A stretch of 19,645 nt of DNA from an uncultured Eubacteriales bacterium. GTDB lineage: Bacteria > Bacillota > Clostridia > Peptostreptococcales > Anaerovoracaceae. The translations under genes were made by a program, and so were the position numbers. The stretch is taken from contig CADCRD010000155.1 of the NCBI GenBank assembly GCA_902803725.1, forward strand, positions 1-19,645, read 5' to 3'. The notes below the pieces were generated by a model, which ran no database searches, was not told the origin of the DNA, and saw only the letters and a list, made by a program, of their open reading frames with translations. Of the stretch, positions 1-7,982 are shown piece after piece; the stretch's first letter is position 1; every line of letters begins with the position of its first letter.

Positions 1-17
1 AATAAGGATGTGATCAA

Positions 18-524
18 ATGGGGAAAAAAGATAAAAAAGATAAGGGAAATAAAACGAATGCAGCCAGGATGCTGGACCGTGAAAAGATAGAATATGAGCT
101 GATGGAGTATGATGCACCTGAGGGTTTTCTGGATGGAGTGTCTGTAGCTAACGCAACCGGCATGCCGGTAGAGATGGTATTCAAGACACTGGTCACTGTA
201 GGCCACAGCGGACAGCACTATGTGTGTGACATACCGGTCGCCCGCGAGCTGGATATGAAAAAGGCTGCTAAACACTTCGGTGAAAAGAAGATGGAAATGA
301 TACATGCTCGCGACATCACATCAGTGACCGGTTACATCAAGGGCGGCTGCTCACCCATCGGAATGAAAAAGCCGTTTCCGACTGTCTTTGATGCATCAGC
401 TGAAGATCTGGATGAAATTGTTGTCAGCGGCGGCAAAGTTGGCCTGCAGATCAGACTGAAGACCGCCGATCTGCTGAGGATCGTCGGCGCACAGACAGCA
501 GATATATGCGTTGACAAAGATTGA
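18..524 (+). CDS. ybaK: YbaK/EbsC-family Cys-tRNA(Pro) deacylase
   Basis: Likely a cytosolic trans-editing enzyme that hydrolyses mischarged Cys-tRNA(Pro). The 168-residue product has the usual YbaK length and fold landmarks: a lysine in FKTLV (about residues 55-59) matching the conserved catalytic-pocket lysine, the DIPV strand, and the family signature GYIKGGCSPIGMKK (about residues 106-119). The first 13 residues are lysine-rich (MGKKDKKDKGNK), an extension not typical of the family. The start is supported by AAGGAT at 4-9, 8 nt upstream. The gene ends with its own terminator and converges on the aro cluster, so it is probably functionally separate from it. The assignment to the YbaK superfamily is firm. 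Substrate specificity (YbaK versus ProX-like or other editing domains) is inferred. Confidence 0.9.
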   Translation: MGKKDKKDKGNKTNAARMLDREKIEYELMEYDAPEGFLDGVSVANATGMPVEMVFKTLVTVGHSGQHYVCDIPVARELDMKKAAKHFGEKKMEMIHARDITSVTGYIKGGCSPIGMKKPFPTVFDASAEDLDEIVVSGGKVGLQIRLKTADLLRIVGAQTADICVDKD

Positions 525-537
525 ATTTCTTTTAAAT

Positions 538-581
538 AATCCTTCTATGGTTGTTTTGATCTCACCTTAGAAGGATTTTTT
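538..581 (+). terminator. Intrinsic terminator after ybaK
   Basis: A 10-bp perfect stem (AATCCTTCTA at 538-547, TAGAAGGATT at 568-577) encloses a 20-nt loop and runs into a T tract to 581. It lies 13 nt past the ybaK stop. On the opposite strand the same hairpin could end the converging aroE-aroK transcript, though its T tail is poorer there. The rest of 525-658 shows only a short self-complementary GGCATTAATGCC at about 625-636 and no gene. Confidence 0.8.
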
Positions 582-658
582 GCGAATTATGGAAATTATA
601 TAAACACTTGATGAACAAATGAATGGCATTAATGCCCTTAAAGTAATAATTAAAAAAT

Positions 659-1948
659 CTAAGTTCCGATAATACGCAGGATTTTATCGGCGCAGGGAGC
701 GAATGATCTGCCGTTATTTTCGACGCGTTCATCCGAGACCGCAGAATATACAGGGAATCTTTCTCTGTAGATCCTGAAGACGCCGCCGTTCTGCGAGAGT
801 GGTCGGTTGTATGTGGACAGTTTATCAGGGTCACGGTCAATAAAGAATATACGTCCGTTCTGTTTCAGCAGGCGGACGTTTTGTTCGCGCATTATAACTC
901 CGCCACCGGTGGCAATGATCAGAGAATGCTCGCGTGAGAGTGACAGCACGGCCTCTGACTCTATGCGGCGGAACTCTTCTTCGCCGTATGATGTGATGAT
1001 CTCAGCAGGAGTTCTGCCTGTCATTTCACGGATCGTTTTGTCTGTATCTTTCAGGTTGCGGCCTGTCTTCTTTGCAAGAATTTTGCCGATTGTTGATTTG
1101 CCGCAGCCGGGCATGCCGATGAGAACGATGTTTTCAGTCTCATTGAGGAGTTCTGAAAGGACAGCTTCGGTTCTGTCAAGAAATATGCCGGCCTTCGCTG
1201 ATGTTGCTTTGTGAAAATATTCAGCTGCAGCTGCTGCCTGTCTGACCAGCATGGGCAGTCCGTTAGTGTATCTGATCCCCAGCTCCTTTGCCTGTATCAA
1301 CAGCTCAGTGCGCAGCGGATTATAAATCAGATCGCAGACACCGACGCAATTGTCAAAATCCGAAAGATCAGCAGGGCTGTCAGTGATGTTCGGATATGTT
1401 CCCACCGGTGTCGCATTGATTATGATCTCGGCATCCTGCGGCAGATCATCATATGCCACGAATGATATATTAGAAGATATACGATCCTCAGTAGGTGTAT
1501 CAGGAAGCTTATTCTGTGAATAAGTGCCCCGCGAAGCAATAACGATTTCTCTTGCTCCGAGATCTTCGGACAGGATCCGGGCCATTGATCCGGCTCCGCC
1601 TGTGCCGCCCAGGATCAGGACTTTTCGTCCGGAAAGATCGATGCCTGCCCGCTCAAGATTGAAGCGCAGTCCTTCGTAATCTGTATTAGTGCCGATGAGA
1701 CCGCTTGTATCAAAATACAGCGTATTCACTGCGCCGATGCGCTGCGCCAGAGGGGTCAGATGCTCACAGTACTGCATTACCGTTTTTTTGTAAGGGATCG
1801 TAACATTGAGACCATCAAAATTACCATCCAAAATAAAGGAGGATAATTCATCTGCCCTCTTTTCGATCAGTTCGTATTCATATCCCAGCTTTTCGTGGAT
1901 TATCTTTGAATAGCTGTGACCCAGTTTTTCACCCAGTAATCCGTACAT
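659..1948 (-). CDS. aroE-aroK: Bifunctional shikimate dehydrogenase / shikimate kinase (AroE-AroK fusion)
   Basis: One 429-residue chain carries two consecutive shikimate-pathway enzymes. Residues 1 to about 265 are AroE: shikimate-binding serines in HSYS (11-14), NVTIPYKK with the catalytic lysine (48-55), AVNT (73-76), NTD with the catalytic aspartate (D90), and the NADP-binding loop GGTGGAG (114-120). Residues 272-429 are shikimate kinase: Walker A GMPGCGKST (278-286), substrate-binding D301/D303, FRR (326-328), ATGGG (346-350) and lid RPLS (382-385). Both halves keep their catalytic residues, so the protein should convert dehydroshikimate to shikimate 3-phosphate. The ATG directly abuts the chorismate mutase stop (TAAATG), which suggests translational coupling. 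The usual proline after HSxS is a lysine here. Fusion in this order is uncommon in my experience of AroE and AroK, which are usually separate proteins. Confidence 0.93.
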   Translation of the reverse strand: MYGLLGEKLGHSYSKIIHEKLGYEYELIEKRADELSSFILDGNFDGLNVTIPYKKTVMQYCEHLTPLAQRIGAVNTLYFDTSGLIGTNTDYEGLRFNLERAGIDLSGRKVLILGGTGGAGSMARILSEDLGAREIVIASRGTYSQNKLPDTPTEDRISSNISFVAYDDLPQDAEIIINATPVGTYPNITDSPADLSDFDNCVGVCDLIYNPLRTELLIQAKELGIRYTNGLPMLVRQAAAAAEYFHKATSAKAGIFLDRTEAVLSELLNETENIVLIGMPGCGKSTIGKILAKKTGRNLKDTDKTIREMTGRTPAEIITSYGEEEFRRIESEAVLSLSREHSLIIATGGGVIMREQNVRLLKQNGRIFFIDRDPDKLSTYNRPLSQNGGVFRIYRERFPVYSAVSDERVENNGRSFAPCADKILRIIGT

Positions 1949-2212
1949 TTACTTTCTCCCGTCATTCTGCAGGTCAACAGCAGAATTGATTATCGATTCA
2001 AATACTGATCCGACATATTTGTCATACGGCGGCTCGGAAAAGTTCAGCGCATTTGCGATGACTGAGGCTTCTCGATCACGATCGCGAATGCTCATGCCTG
2101 CATCACCTTTATATTTACCGATTTCCTCTGCCATTTTAAATCTTTCTGTGAGAAGCTCCGCTATCTCACGGTCTATTTCATCTATGCGCTTTCTCGCATC
2201 TTTGATATCCAT
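1949..2212 (-). CDS. Monofunctional chorismate mutase (AroQ class)
   Basis: Converts chorismate to prephenate in the cytosol, feeding TyrA encoded in the same cluster. The 87-residue helical product shows the AroQ pattern: IDEIDREIAELLTER, then EEIGKYK with the active-site lysine, then RDRDRE. It has no fused prephenate dehydratase, dehydrogenase or ACT domain. I chose the ATG at 2212: a GGGGGG tract (2220-2225) lies 7 nt upstream and the AroQ homology begins just after it. An in-frame ATG at 2236 would add eight residues (MKKPGGNR) but has no convincing ribosome site. The stop abuts the aroE-aroK start. It is the first gene of the downstream aro segment, after the opposite-strand Uma2 gene, and has its own candidate promoter. 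Confidence 0.9.
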   Translation of the reverse strand: MDIKDARKRIDEIDREIAELLTERFKMAEEIGKYKGDAGMSIRDRDREASVIANALNFSEPPYDKYVGSVFESIINSAVDLQNDGRK

Positions 2213-2280
2213 ACGGTTTCCCCCCGGTTTTTTCATCTCATAGCGTTAGCTGCTTAAGTCATTTGCCGATTAATGAAAAC

Positions 2281-2309
2281 ATTATACAACTAATAGAGAA
2301 AAATAAACA
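2281..2309 (-). promoter_or_regulatory. Candidate promoter for chorismate mutase - aroE-aroK
   Basis: On the minus strand a perfect TATAAT (2286-2281) has a weak -35 match TGTTTA (2309-2304) at 17-bp spacing. This predicts a leader of about 60 nt before the mutase ATG. The segment needs a promoter of its own if transcription from the upstream aro genes does not cross the Uma2 gene. The -10 is excellent and the -35 poor. Confidence 0.5.
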
Positions 2310-2324
2310 GACAAACCGGGGTTT

Positions 2325-2340
2325 AATGCATTAGTGCATT
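2325..2340. repeat. Inverted repeat AATGCA-TTAG-TGCATT, possible operator
   Basis: A 6-bp perfect inverted repeat with a 4-bp centre lies between the divergent candidate promoters of the mutase segment (-10 at 2281-2286) and the HTH-Uma2 gene (-35 at 2447). It is followed by six T on the plus strand, so it could also be a weak terminator, but no gene runs into it from the left. A binding site for the HTH domain of the adjacent gene is an inference from position only. The remainder of 2213-2527 shows promoter elements and no credible gene. Confidence 0.35.
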
Positions 2341-2446
2341 TTTTGAGAGGGGAATAGTATCGGGGTTCTTGAAAAACAGGAGAAAACATAGCAATATACT
2401 TTGGACTTTTAGTGGTAAAAAAAGATATTATTTGGTCATTTAGGTT

Positions 2447-2474
2447 TTGTAAAATATCCGATATGCGATACAAT
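2447..2474 (+). promoter_or_regulatory. Candidate promoter of the HTH-Uma2 gene
   Basis: TTGTAA (2447-2452) and TACAAT (2469-2474) are separated by 16 bp, with the gene's ATG 53 nt further on. A good ribosome site, AGAGGAAG (2513-2520), sits 7 nt before the ATG. Hence the gene is likely expressed independently of the aro genes on the other strand. Confidence 0.55.
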
Positions 2475-2527
2475 AAGGACAAGAAACGGAAACTATGATA
2501 GTGAAATTTGACAGAGGAAGATAAAAT

Positions 2528-3460
2528 ATGGATATTAAGGAAATGAAAGAAAGGAAAAAATCACTCGGGATGACAAATGCTCAGATCGCGGAGAGTTCAG
2601 GCGTGCCGCTGGGAACTGTACAAAAGGTATTCAGCGGAGCGACGGAGCATCCCAGATATGATACTTTGATGGCTATCGAAAGAGCACTTCAGTCCGGTGA
2701 ACATGCACTGCGAGCGGGAGAGACAGCCCCTGATAAAGCGAATGAGGAAGTCCCGGCTGCGGCTAAAAACAAATTTGAAGGCATTGACTGGAAGGCAGTT
2801 ACGCAGGTGCAGGAAATTGCGGTTGATTACGATACTGCTGGAAGTGAACTGGAACCGGAAACGGATGGGATCAATAACAAATGGATAAATCGAAAGCATC
2901 TGTATTTTACCGATGTAATGGATCTGCCTGATCAGGGCAGCTATACAATAGAGGATTACTATGATCTTCCTGAAACAGTCAGAGCTGAATTGATCGATGG
3001 ATTTTTATACAACATGGCATCCCCTTCAGTGAAACATCAGGAGATATTAACAGGTGTTTTAGTGCAGCTTTACACATGTAATGAACAAAATGGTGCGCAA
3101 TGTAAAGTGTATGCAGCGCCGCTCGATGTCAGGTTAGATATGGACAATAAGACAATGGTCCAGCCTGATGTTCTGGTGATATGTCATGACAACGATAATG
3201 AAAAAAGAATAGAGGGCGCACCGGAATTAGCCATTGAGATCCTTTCTCAGTCAAATCGTTCAAAAGACTGCGTTATCAAATTGAATAAATATATGAGCGC
3301 CGGCGTAAAGGAATATTGGATAATCGATCCGGAAAATAGTGTAGTTCTTGTTTATGTGTTTGCAAAAGAAGGTTATCCGAAACATTATTCGTTCGGGGAC
3401 AAGATCCCGGTCTATATCTCCAGAGGCAAATGTGAGATAGATTTTTCAAGATTTCGCTGA
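2528..3460 (+). CDS. HTH-domain / Uma2-type PD-(D/E)XK nuclease-fold protein
   Basis: The 310-residue protein has two parts. Residues 4-54 form an XRE/LacI-like helix-turn-helix (MTNAQIAESSGVPLGTVQKVFSG, then a following helix). After a linker (55-135), residues 138-300 match the Uma2/DUF820 family: ELIDG with E154, H170 near SPSVKHQEI, VQPDVLVI with D214, PELAIEILS with E237, KLNKY with K254, and GVKEYWIIDP. These are the expected PD-(D/E)XK core acidic and lysine residues, so the nuclease-like fold looks intact. Uma2 proteins are widespread in cyanobacteria and some Bacillota, and their biological role is not established. Fusion to a DNA-binding domain suggests a regulator or a DNA-targeted enzyme, which is inference. 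It stands alone on the plus strand inside a minus-strand aro cluster, 8 nt from the aroC stop, and looks like an insertion into the operon. Confidence 0.85.
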   Translation: MDIKEMKERKKSLGMTNAQIAESSGVPLGTVQKVFSGATEHPRYDTLMAIERALQSGEHALRAGETAPDKANEEVPAAAKNKFEGIDWKAVTQVQEIAVDYDTAGSELEPETDGINNKWINRKHLYFTDVMDLPDQGSYTIEDYYDLPETVRAELIDGFLYNMASPSVKHQEILTGVLVQLYTCNEQNGAQCKVYAAPLDVRLDMDNKTMVQPDVLVICHDNDNEKRIEGAPELAIEILSQSNRSKDCVIKLNKYMSAGVKEYWIIDPENSVVLVYVFAKEGYPKHYSFGDKIPVYISRGKCEIDFSRFR

Positions 3461-3468
3461 TAGTGATA

Positions 3469-4557
3469 CTACAGGTCGAGCATCGCATCCAGTATTCCCA
3501 GTGCGGTAGCTGCAATAACGATAGGAACAGCGCGGACTGCGACACATGGATCGTGTCTGCCTCTGATCTCGAGTTTTTCGGGCTGCATCGTCTGAAGATC
3601 AACAGAATCCTGCATGCGCGCAATGGAAGGGGTCGGTTTGAATGCGATTCTTGCGATCAAGGGCATACCGTTTGTGATGCCTCCGAGGATGCCGCCTGCA
3701 TTGTTGGTTTTAGTCGTGATGTGGCCGTCAGTTACAGTATAAGCGTCATTGTTCTCCGAGCCTTTCATGCGCGAGGCAGCAAAACCTGCACCGAATTCCA
3801 GCCCTTTAACTGCAGGAATACCAAAATATATCGGAGCAAGAAAGCTCTCCAGTCCGTCATACATCGCGCCGCCAATACCTGCCGGGATGCCTGTTGCTGC
3901 CACTTCGATCACACCGCCGATCGAATCCTTTTGAGCAGCAGCTGAGAGTATAGTGTCAGCCATTTCCTTCCCCGAAGCAGTGTCAAGAACAGGCAGAAAA
4001 GTTCTGTTCAAAGACTCAGACGCTGTGCTTATATCGGGATCCATAGGATCAAAAGGCTGATCCTGAACGTCTCCGACAGAAAGAAGATGTGCAGCAATGC
4101 GTATTCCTTTCTTTTCGAGATACTGCAGGGCGATACCGCCCGCAATGCACAGCGGAGCCGTCATTCTTGCGGAGAAAGGACCTCCTCCGGCCATATTGAG
4201 CTCATCGCCATATCTGATGCGCGCAGTGTAGTCAGCGTGTCCGGGTCTGGGAACATTCCGCAGAGTTTTGTAATCGCCTGAACGCTGATCCGTGTTTCTT
4301 ATGATGAAGGTCATTTGCCGGTCGTTGCAAATGTCATCAAAAGAATCATCGGCTGCGATCTCGAAACGATCAGGCTCTTTGCGTTTTGTAGCAAACGGGC
4401 TGCCTCCCGGAGCTCTCAGATCGAGGAAATGCTGCAGTTTTTCATGATCAAAATCCAGCGTCTTTTCGGGGAAGCCATTGATGGTGCATCCTATCACTTT
4501 TTCATGTGAACCGCCGAATATTGTGACTTTTATGTTTTTCCCAAGTGTAGATTCCAT
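3469..4557 (-). CDS. aroC: Chorismate synthase
   Basis: Catalyses the last common step, EPSP to chorismate, with reduced FMN. The 362-residue length is normal. Recognisable motifs are RPGHADYT with the conserved histidine (104-111), GGGPFSAR (124-131), NNAGGILGGITNG (285-297) and GRHDPCVAVRAVPI (333-346). Two signatures deviate from the form I know: the N-terminal FGESHG is FGGSHE here (14-19), keeping the histidine, and GGGRSSAR is GGGPFSAR. Catalytic histidines H18 and H107 are kept, so activity is likely. It starts 5 nt after the aroA stop, with GGCGG as ribosome site inside the junction. The stop lies 8 nt from the end of the converging HTH-Uma2 gene, with no terminator between them. Confidence 0.95.
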   Translation of the reverse strand: MESTLGKNIKVTIFGGSHEKVIGCTINGFPEKTLDFDHEKLQHFLDLRAPGGSPFATKRKEPDRFEIAADDSFDDICNDRQMTFIIRNTDQRSGDYKTLRNVPRPGHADYTARIRYGDELNMAGGGPFSARMTAPLCIAGGIALQYLEKKGIRIAAHLLSVGDVQDQPFDPMDPDISTASESLNRTFLPVLDTASGKEMADTILSAAAQKDSIGGVIEVAATGIPAGIGGAMYDGLESFLAPIYFGIPAVKGLEFGAGFAASRMKGSENNDAYTVTDGHITTKTNNAGGILGGITNGMPLIARIAFKPTPSIARMQDSVDLQTMQPEKLEIRGRHDPCVAVRAVPIVIAATALGILDAMLDL

Positions 4558-4562
4558 GTATA

Positions 4563-5924
4563 TTACCGCCTTAATTTCCCACCCAGCTTTTCATAGTGTT
4601 TAAAGAAAGCGGGATATGATTTTGCGGCTGCCTGAGCTCCGCAGATAGTTACAGGCCCGCTGCAGCGTGTTGCAGCTATGGCAGCAGCCATAACGATGCG
4701 GTGATCTCCTGCGCCGTCAACTGCGCCTCCGGCAAGCTGCTTCTTTCCGTTTATGATCAATCCATCCACGGTTTCCGATATGTCTGCGCCCAGTGAGCTG
4801 AGCATAGCGCATGTGGTCTTCAGCCGGTCACTTTCTTTGATGCGCAGTCTGCCGGCATTTGTGATTTGTGTTTGCCCGGGCATCAAAGCTGCTACAACGC
4901 TGATGATCGGAACGAGATCGGGAATATTTCCGGCATCGATGATCAGCGGATGTATTGTGTTCGAATTCCGGCGATGACTGAAATTTTCAAGTATATCTGA
5001 GATCGCTTTGTCTCCCTGTGGTGATGCATCGTTTAATCCCGATATACGGATATCAGACCCGAGTGCATTGGCCGAAAGCCAGAAAGCGGCGTTTGACCAA
5101 TCTCCTTCCGGTTTGATCACGATGGATGACCTGGTATTTTGAGATAGGCCTGTTTGCAGTTCTTTTTGCGGAAATACATATTTTTGACCGCACTTAATAT
5201 AGTAAACCGGTCTGCCGGCGGTTTTCTCTTTTTCATCGATTTTTATTCCAAAATCCCGCAGGACCGCAAGTGTGATGTCTATATATGCTCTTGACTGTAA
5301 TTCAGATGTAACTATGATCCGGCTGTCCTCTCTGATCAGAGGCAGTGCCATCATGAGTCCGGTTATGTACTGTGAACTGATGTGACCGGGCATTTTGTAG
5401 TCACCGCCGGACAACTCATGTCCTTCAGGCAGAAAAGCTCTCAGGATCAGCTGCTGATCTGTACACTTATCTCTTTGGCCTTTAAAAACAGGTCTTTCAA
5501 TAGCCGCACCATGGGAAATGAGCTCGCTGTCCAGAGGTTCCAGCGGCCGTTCGGGAAGTTTGCCCTTTCCATAAAACGTTGCAAAATGAACAGAAGTATG
5601 TCGGGAGCAACTCTGTACAGCCAGTGCAAGGGGAAGCAAAAAACGCAGCGTTGAGCCGCTCTCACCGCAGTAAAGTTCAGGCGATTTTTGCGTGAGCAGT
5701 GCCGTAAGGCAAGCTATAGTCGCAGAAAGATCTTCTGACATATCAGTTATAATTTCACGGGCGATGCCCGAAAATATATTGCCTGTATCCAGAGTGTGAA
5801 CTTTTGAGTCTGTATCAGAAAACAGCGCCATTGCCAGTGCTGTCAGCAGGCGGTGGGCATGAGATTTTGAGTCTATAGCGGCGATGCTGCCGGACAGTTT
5901 TTGCGGAAAAATCGTAACGTCCAT
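4563..5924 (-). CDS. aroA: 5-enolpyruvylshikimate-3-phosphate synthase
   Basis: Joins shikimate 3-phosphate and PEP to give EPSP. The 453-residue chain, slightly long for the family, has SKSHAHR (K20, S21, R25) for substrate binding, CGESGSTLRFLLP (86-98) in place of the classic GNAGTxxR loop, GHISSQY (180-186), EGDWSNAAFW (273-282), IPDLVPI with the likely catalytic D336, RIKESDR (361-367) and GDHR (406-409). The CGESGS-type loop resembles glyphosate-tolerant class II enzymes more than the E. coli type, but tolerance is only inferred. The start is supported by AAGGAT 8 nt upstream. The gap to aroB is 27 nt and to aroC 5 nt, consistent with one transcript. Confidence 0.94.
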   Translation of the reverse strand: MDVTIFPQKLSGSIAAIDSKSHAHRLLTALAMALFSDTDSKVHTLDTGNIFSGIAREIITDMSEDLSATIACLTALLTQKSPELYCGESGSTLRFLLPLALAVQSCSRHTSVHFATFYGKGKLPERPLEPLDSELISHGAAIERPVFKGQRDKCTDQQLILRAFLPEGHELSGGDYKMPGHISSQYITGLMMALPLIREDSRIIVTSELQSRAYIDITLAVLRDFGIKIDEKEKTAGRPVYYIKCGQKYVFPQKELQTGLSQNTRSSIVIKPEGDWSNAAFWLSANALGSDIRISGLNDASPQGDKAISDILENFSHRRNSNTIHPLIIDAGNIPDLVPIISVVAALMPGQTQITNAGRLRIKESDRLKTTCAMLSSLGADISETVDGLIINGKKQLAGGAVDGAGDHRIVMAAAIAATRCSGPVTICGAQAAAKSYPAFFKHYEKLGGKLRR

Positions 5925-5951
5925 AAATAATGATCCTTAATGAGAAATCGC

Positions 5952-7019
5952 TTATTCTTCAAGTCCCAGCCGGAAGATTTCTTCCAGCGATGCCACCGGG
6001 ATATCCATCAGGGCTGCGTCCCCTATTTCCAGAGGGATGACGATAGTTACGGTGTCACCTCTTCTCTTTTTATCATTCAAAGCAGCCCGGGCAAGCTGTG
6101 CAGCATCATGATCACATGCAGGATCGATACCGTATTTGCGCAGCACCTGTCCGATCGGCAGGGTACAGTCCTTGTTTGACCAGCCTTTCTTTGCCGCAGC
6201 TCTGGCCATAGCCAGCATTCCCATTGCAACTGCCTGTCCGTGGGATATCCGGTAATCAGATATCTTTTCGATCCCATGAGCCATCGTATGTCCGAAATTC
6301 AGCAGCTTGCGGGGCCCCAGGTCACGTTCATCTGCGTGCACGAACCTGCTTTTGACCTTAACCGAAGCGATCACACATGTCTCAACAAAATCGAGGATCC
6401 TGGGATTATCAACAGTCATCAGATAATCGAACAACCCGGCGTCACCTATGACAGCACTCTTGACTATTTCGGCGATGCCTTCTTTAAAACGGTTTTCAGG
6501 AAGCTCCAGAATGGTATCCATATCAAAGACGACCAGCGATGGCTGCCAGAAAGCTCCTGCCAGATTCTTCCCTGCCTTCAGATTGACCGCCGTCTTTCCG
6601 CCAACGCTGGAATCGACTGCGGCCAGCAGTGTCGTTGGGCTTTGGATGAACGGGATGCCGCGAAGATAGGTCGCTGCGGCAAAACCGGTGAGATCGCCGA
6701 TGACACCTCCGCCAAGAGCAACAAGACAGTCGCTGCGTGTATATTCGTGTTCTGCCAGATATTCAAGGATCCTGTTAAGAGAACTCATTGATTTTGTCTG
6801 CTCTCCGGGAGCCATCTTGATGACATTAACATCAAAGCCGGCATCCTCCAGCGAATCCAGAGCAATGTCTCCAAACAGACTATAGACGGTCGTATCGGAA
6901 ACGAGACAGACTTTCTTAGGTTTTTCCACACTGAGAATCAGTTCGCCCAGCTTTTCCAGTGCGCCTGATTCGATGATCATATCGTATTTTTTTGATGCTT
7001 CGATCGTAAGTTTTGGCAT
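5952..7019 (-). CDS. aroB: 3-dehydroquinate synthase
   Basis: Cyclises DAHP to 3-dehydroquinate using NAD and a divalent metal. The 355-residue length is standard. Signature segments are GGGVIGDLTGFAAATYLRG (103-121), DSSVGGKTAVNL (136-147), AEIVKSA with metal ligand E184, LNFGHT (H244) and ISHG (H260). The ribosome site AGGAG (7026-7030) is 6-7 nt from the ATG. An 86-nt gap to tyrA upstream holds only a small hairpin (GGAAG/CTTCC, 7080-7092) and no T run, so read-through from tyrA is expected. Confidence 0.96.
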   Translation of the reverse strand: MPKLTIEASKKYDMIIESGALEKLGELILSVEKPKKVCLVSDTTVYSLFGDIALDSLEDAGFDVNVIKMAPGEQTKSMSSLNRILEYLAEHEYTRSDCLVALGGGVIGDLTGFAAATYLRGIPFIQSPTTLLAAVDSSVGGKTAVNLKAGKNLAGAFWQPSLVVFDMDTILELPENRFKEGIAEIVKSAVIGDAGLFDYLMTVDNPRILDFVETCVIASVKVKSRFVHADERDLGPRKLLNFGHTMAHGIEKISDYRISHGQAVAMGMLAMARAAAKKGWSNKDCTLPIGQVLRKYGIDPACDHDAAQLARAALNDKKRRGDTVTIVIPLEIGDAALMDIPVASLEEIFRLGLEE

Positions 7020-7105
7020 TAGTATCTCCTGGTCATATGTGATAAATATTTGTGCCCCGTAACGCCTGAGGGTATGGACGGAAGAGGCTTCCCTGCAAGC
7101 TTATG

Positions 7106-7948
7106 CTAAAAGACTTCCTGGTCAATTTCCAGTTTGCGTAAATGACCCGCTCTCAGCAGTTCACAGAGATTCTTTTCATCCCTGCCTCTGATAACCCTGC
7201 TGAATTCCTTCAGTCTGTGAACGAGGCCGTCGATCTCATCAGCGAGAAAGTCCGGATTTTCCAGAAAGAGCTCAGTCCACATGATTTCATTGAGCTTGGC
7301 TACGCGAGTCATATCGCGATAGCTTCCAGCCGAAAAACCATTATGGTCACGCGCGGTCGGGCTCATGACATAAGCACTTGAGACAACGTGTGCCAGCTGT
7401 GATGTATAGGCGATGATACGGTCATGTTCATCAGGCTCAACAATTGGTGTCTGCACGAACCCGATCTGCTTTGCCAGATGAATGACCTGATCGACCTTTT
7501 CGATCTTCGTGCCGGTCAGAGGCACCAGTATCAGAGAAGCGCCGTTGAATAAAGCTTTCTTAGAGTATTCAAAACCCTTATGCTCTACCCCTGCCATGGG
7601 ATGTGCACCTATGAAAGTGAAACCGTACTCAGCAGCCAGCGGTGCAGCAGCATCACAGACGATTTGTTTGACGCCGCCGGTATCCATGACGATGCAGTCT
7701 TTCTTGATGCGCGAAGCATGTGTTCGAAGAAATTCGATAGTGTCCTGCGGATAAAGTCCAAGAAACAGTAAATCGCATTCAGGGATCATTTCGTCAGTTA
7801 GTTCGCCTTCAATGGCACCGACGAGGATCGCTTTTTTAGTGATCTTGTCTTCGATATCATATCCGTATACACTGTAGTCAGTGTTCTGATTGATGGCTTT
7901 TGCCATGGAGCCTCCGATGAGGCCCAGTCCTACAACACCTATGAGCAT
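7106..7948 (-). CDS. tyrA: Prephenate dehydrogenase
   Basis: NAD(P)-dependent oxidative decarboxylation of prephenate to 4-hydroxyphenylpyruvate, the tyrosine branch. The 280-residue protein opens with a Rossmann motif GVVGLGLIGGSM (residues 4-15). It carries GAHPMAGVEHKG and TSQLAHVVSSAYV, typical of TyrA active-site regions. It has no C-terminal ACT domain, unlike the longer Bacillus-type TyrA, so feedback control by tyrosine through ACT is not expected. Ribosome site AAAGGA lies 8 nt upstream of the ATG. It follows the DAHP synthase by 34 nt and should share its transcript. Arogenate specificity cannot be excluded from sequence alone. Confidence 0.93.
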   Translation of the reverse strand: MLIGVVGLGLIGGSMAKAINQNTDYSVYGYDIEDKITKKAILVGAIEGELTDEMIPECDLLFLGLYPQDTIEFLRTHASRIKKDCIVMDTGGVKQIVCDAAAPLAAEYGFTFIGAHPMAGVEHKGFEYSKKALFNGASLILVPLTGTKIEKVDQVIHLAKQIGFVQTPIVEPDEHDRIIAYTSQLAHVVSSAYVMSPTARDHNGFSAGSYRDMTRVAKLNEIMWTELFLENPDFLADEIDGLVHRLKEFSRVIRGRDEKNLCELLRAGHLRKLEIDQEVF

Positions 7949-7982
7949 TTGCCGGATCCTTTCGTAATTGTATAATCAAGTA

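Noticed and set aside
625..636. GGCATTAATGCC as a terminator of aroE-aroK
   Set aside because: A 4-bp stem with a TTAA loop and no U run is too weak; the hairpin at 538-577 is the better candidate on either strand.
2282..2482. Small minus-strand open frame in the mutase/Uma2 gap
   Set aside because: It crosses the candidate promoters, has no ribosome site, and shows no recognisable protein pattern.
7080..7092. Hairpin GGAAG/CTTCC between tyrA and aroB as a terminator
   Set aside because: A 5-bp stem and no U run; likely read through within the operon.
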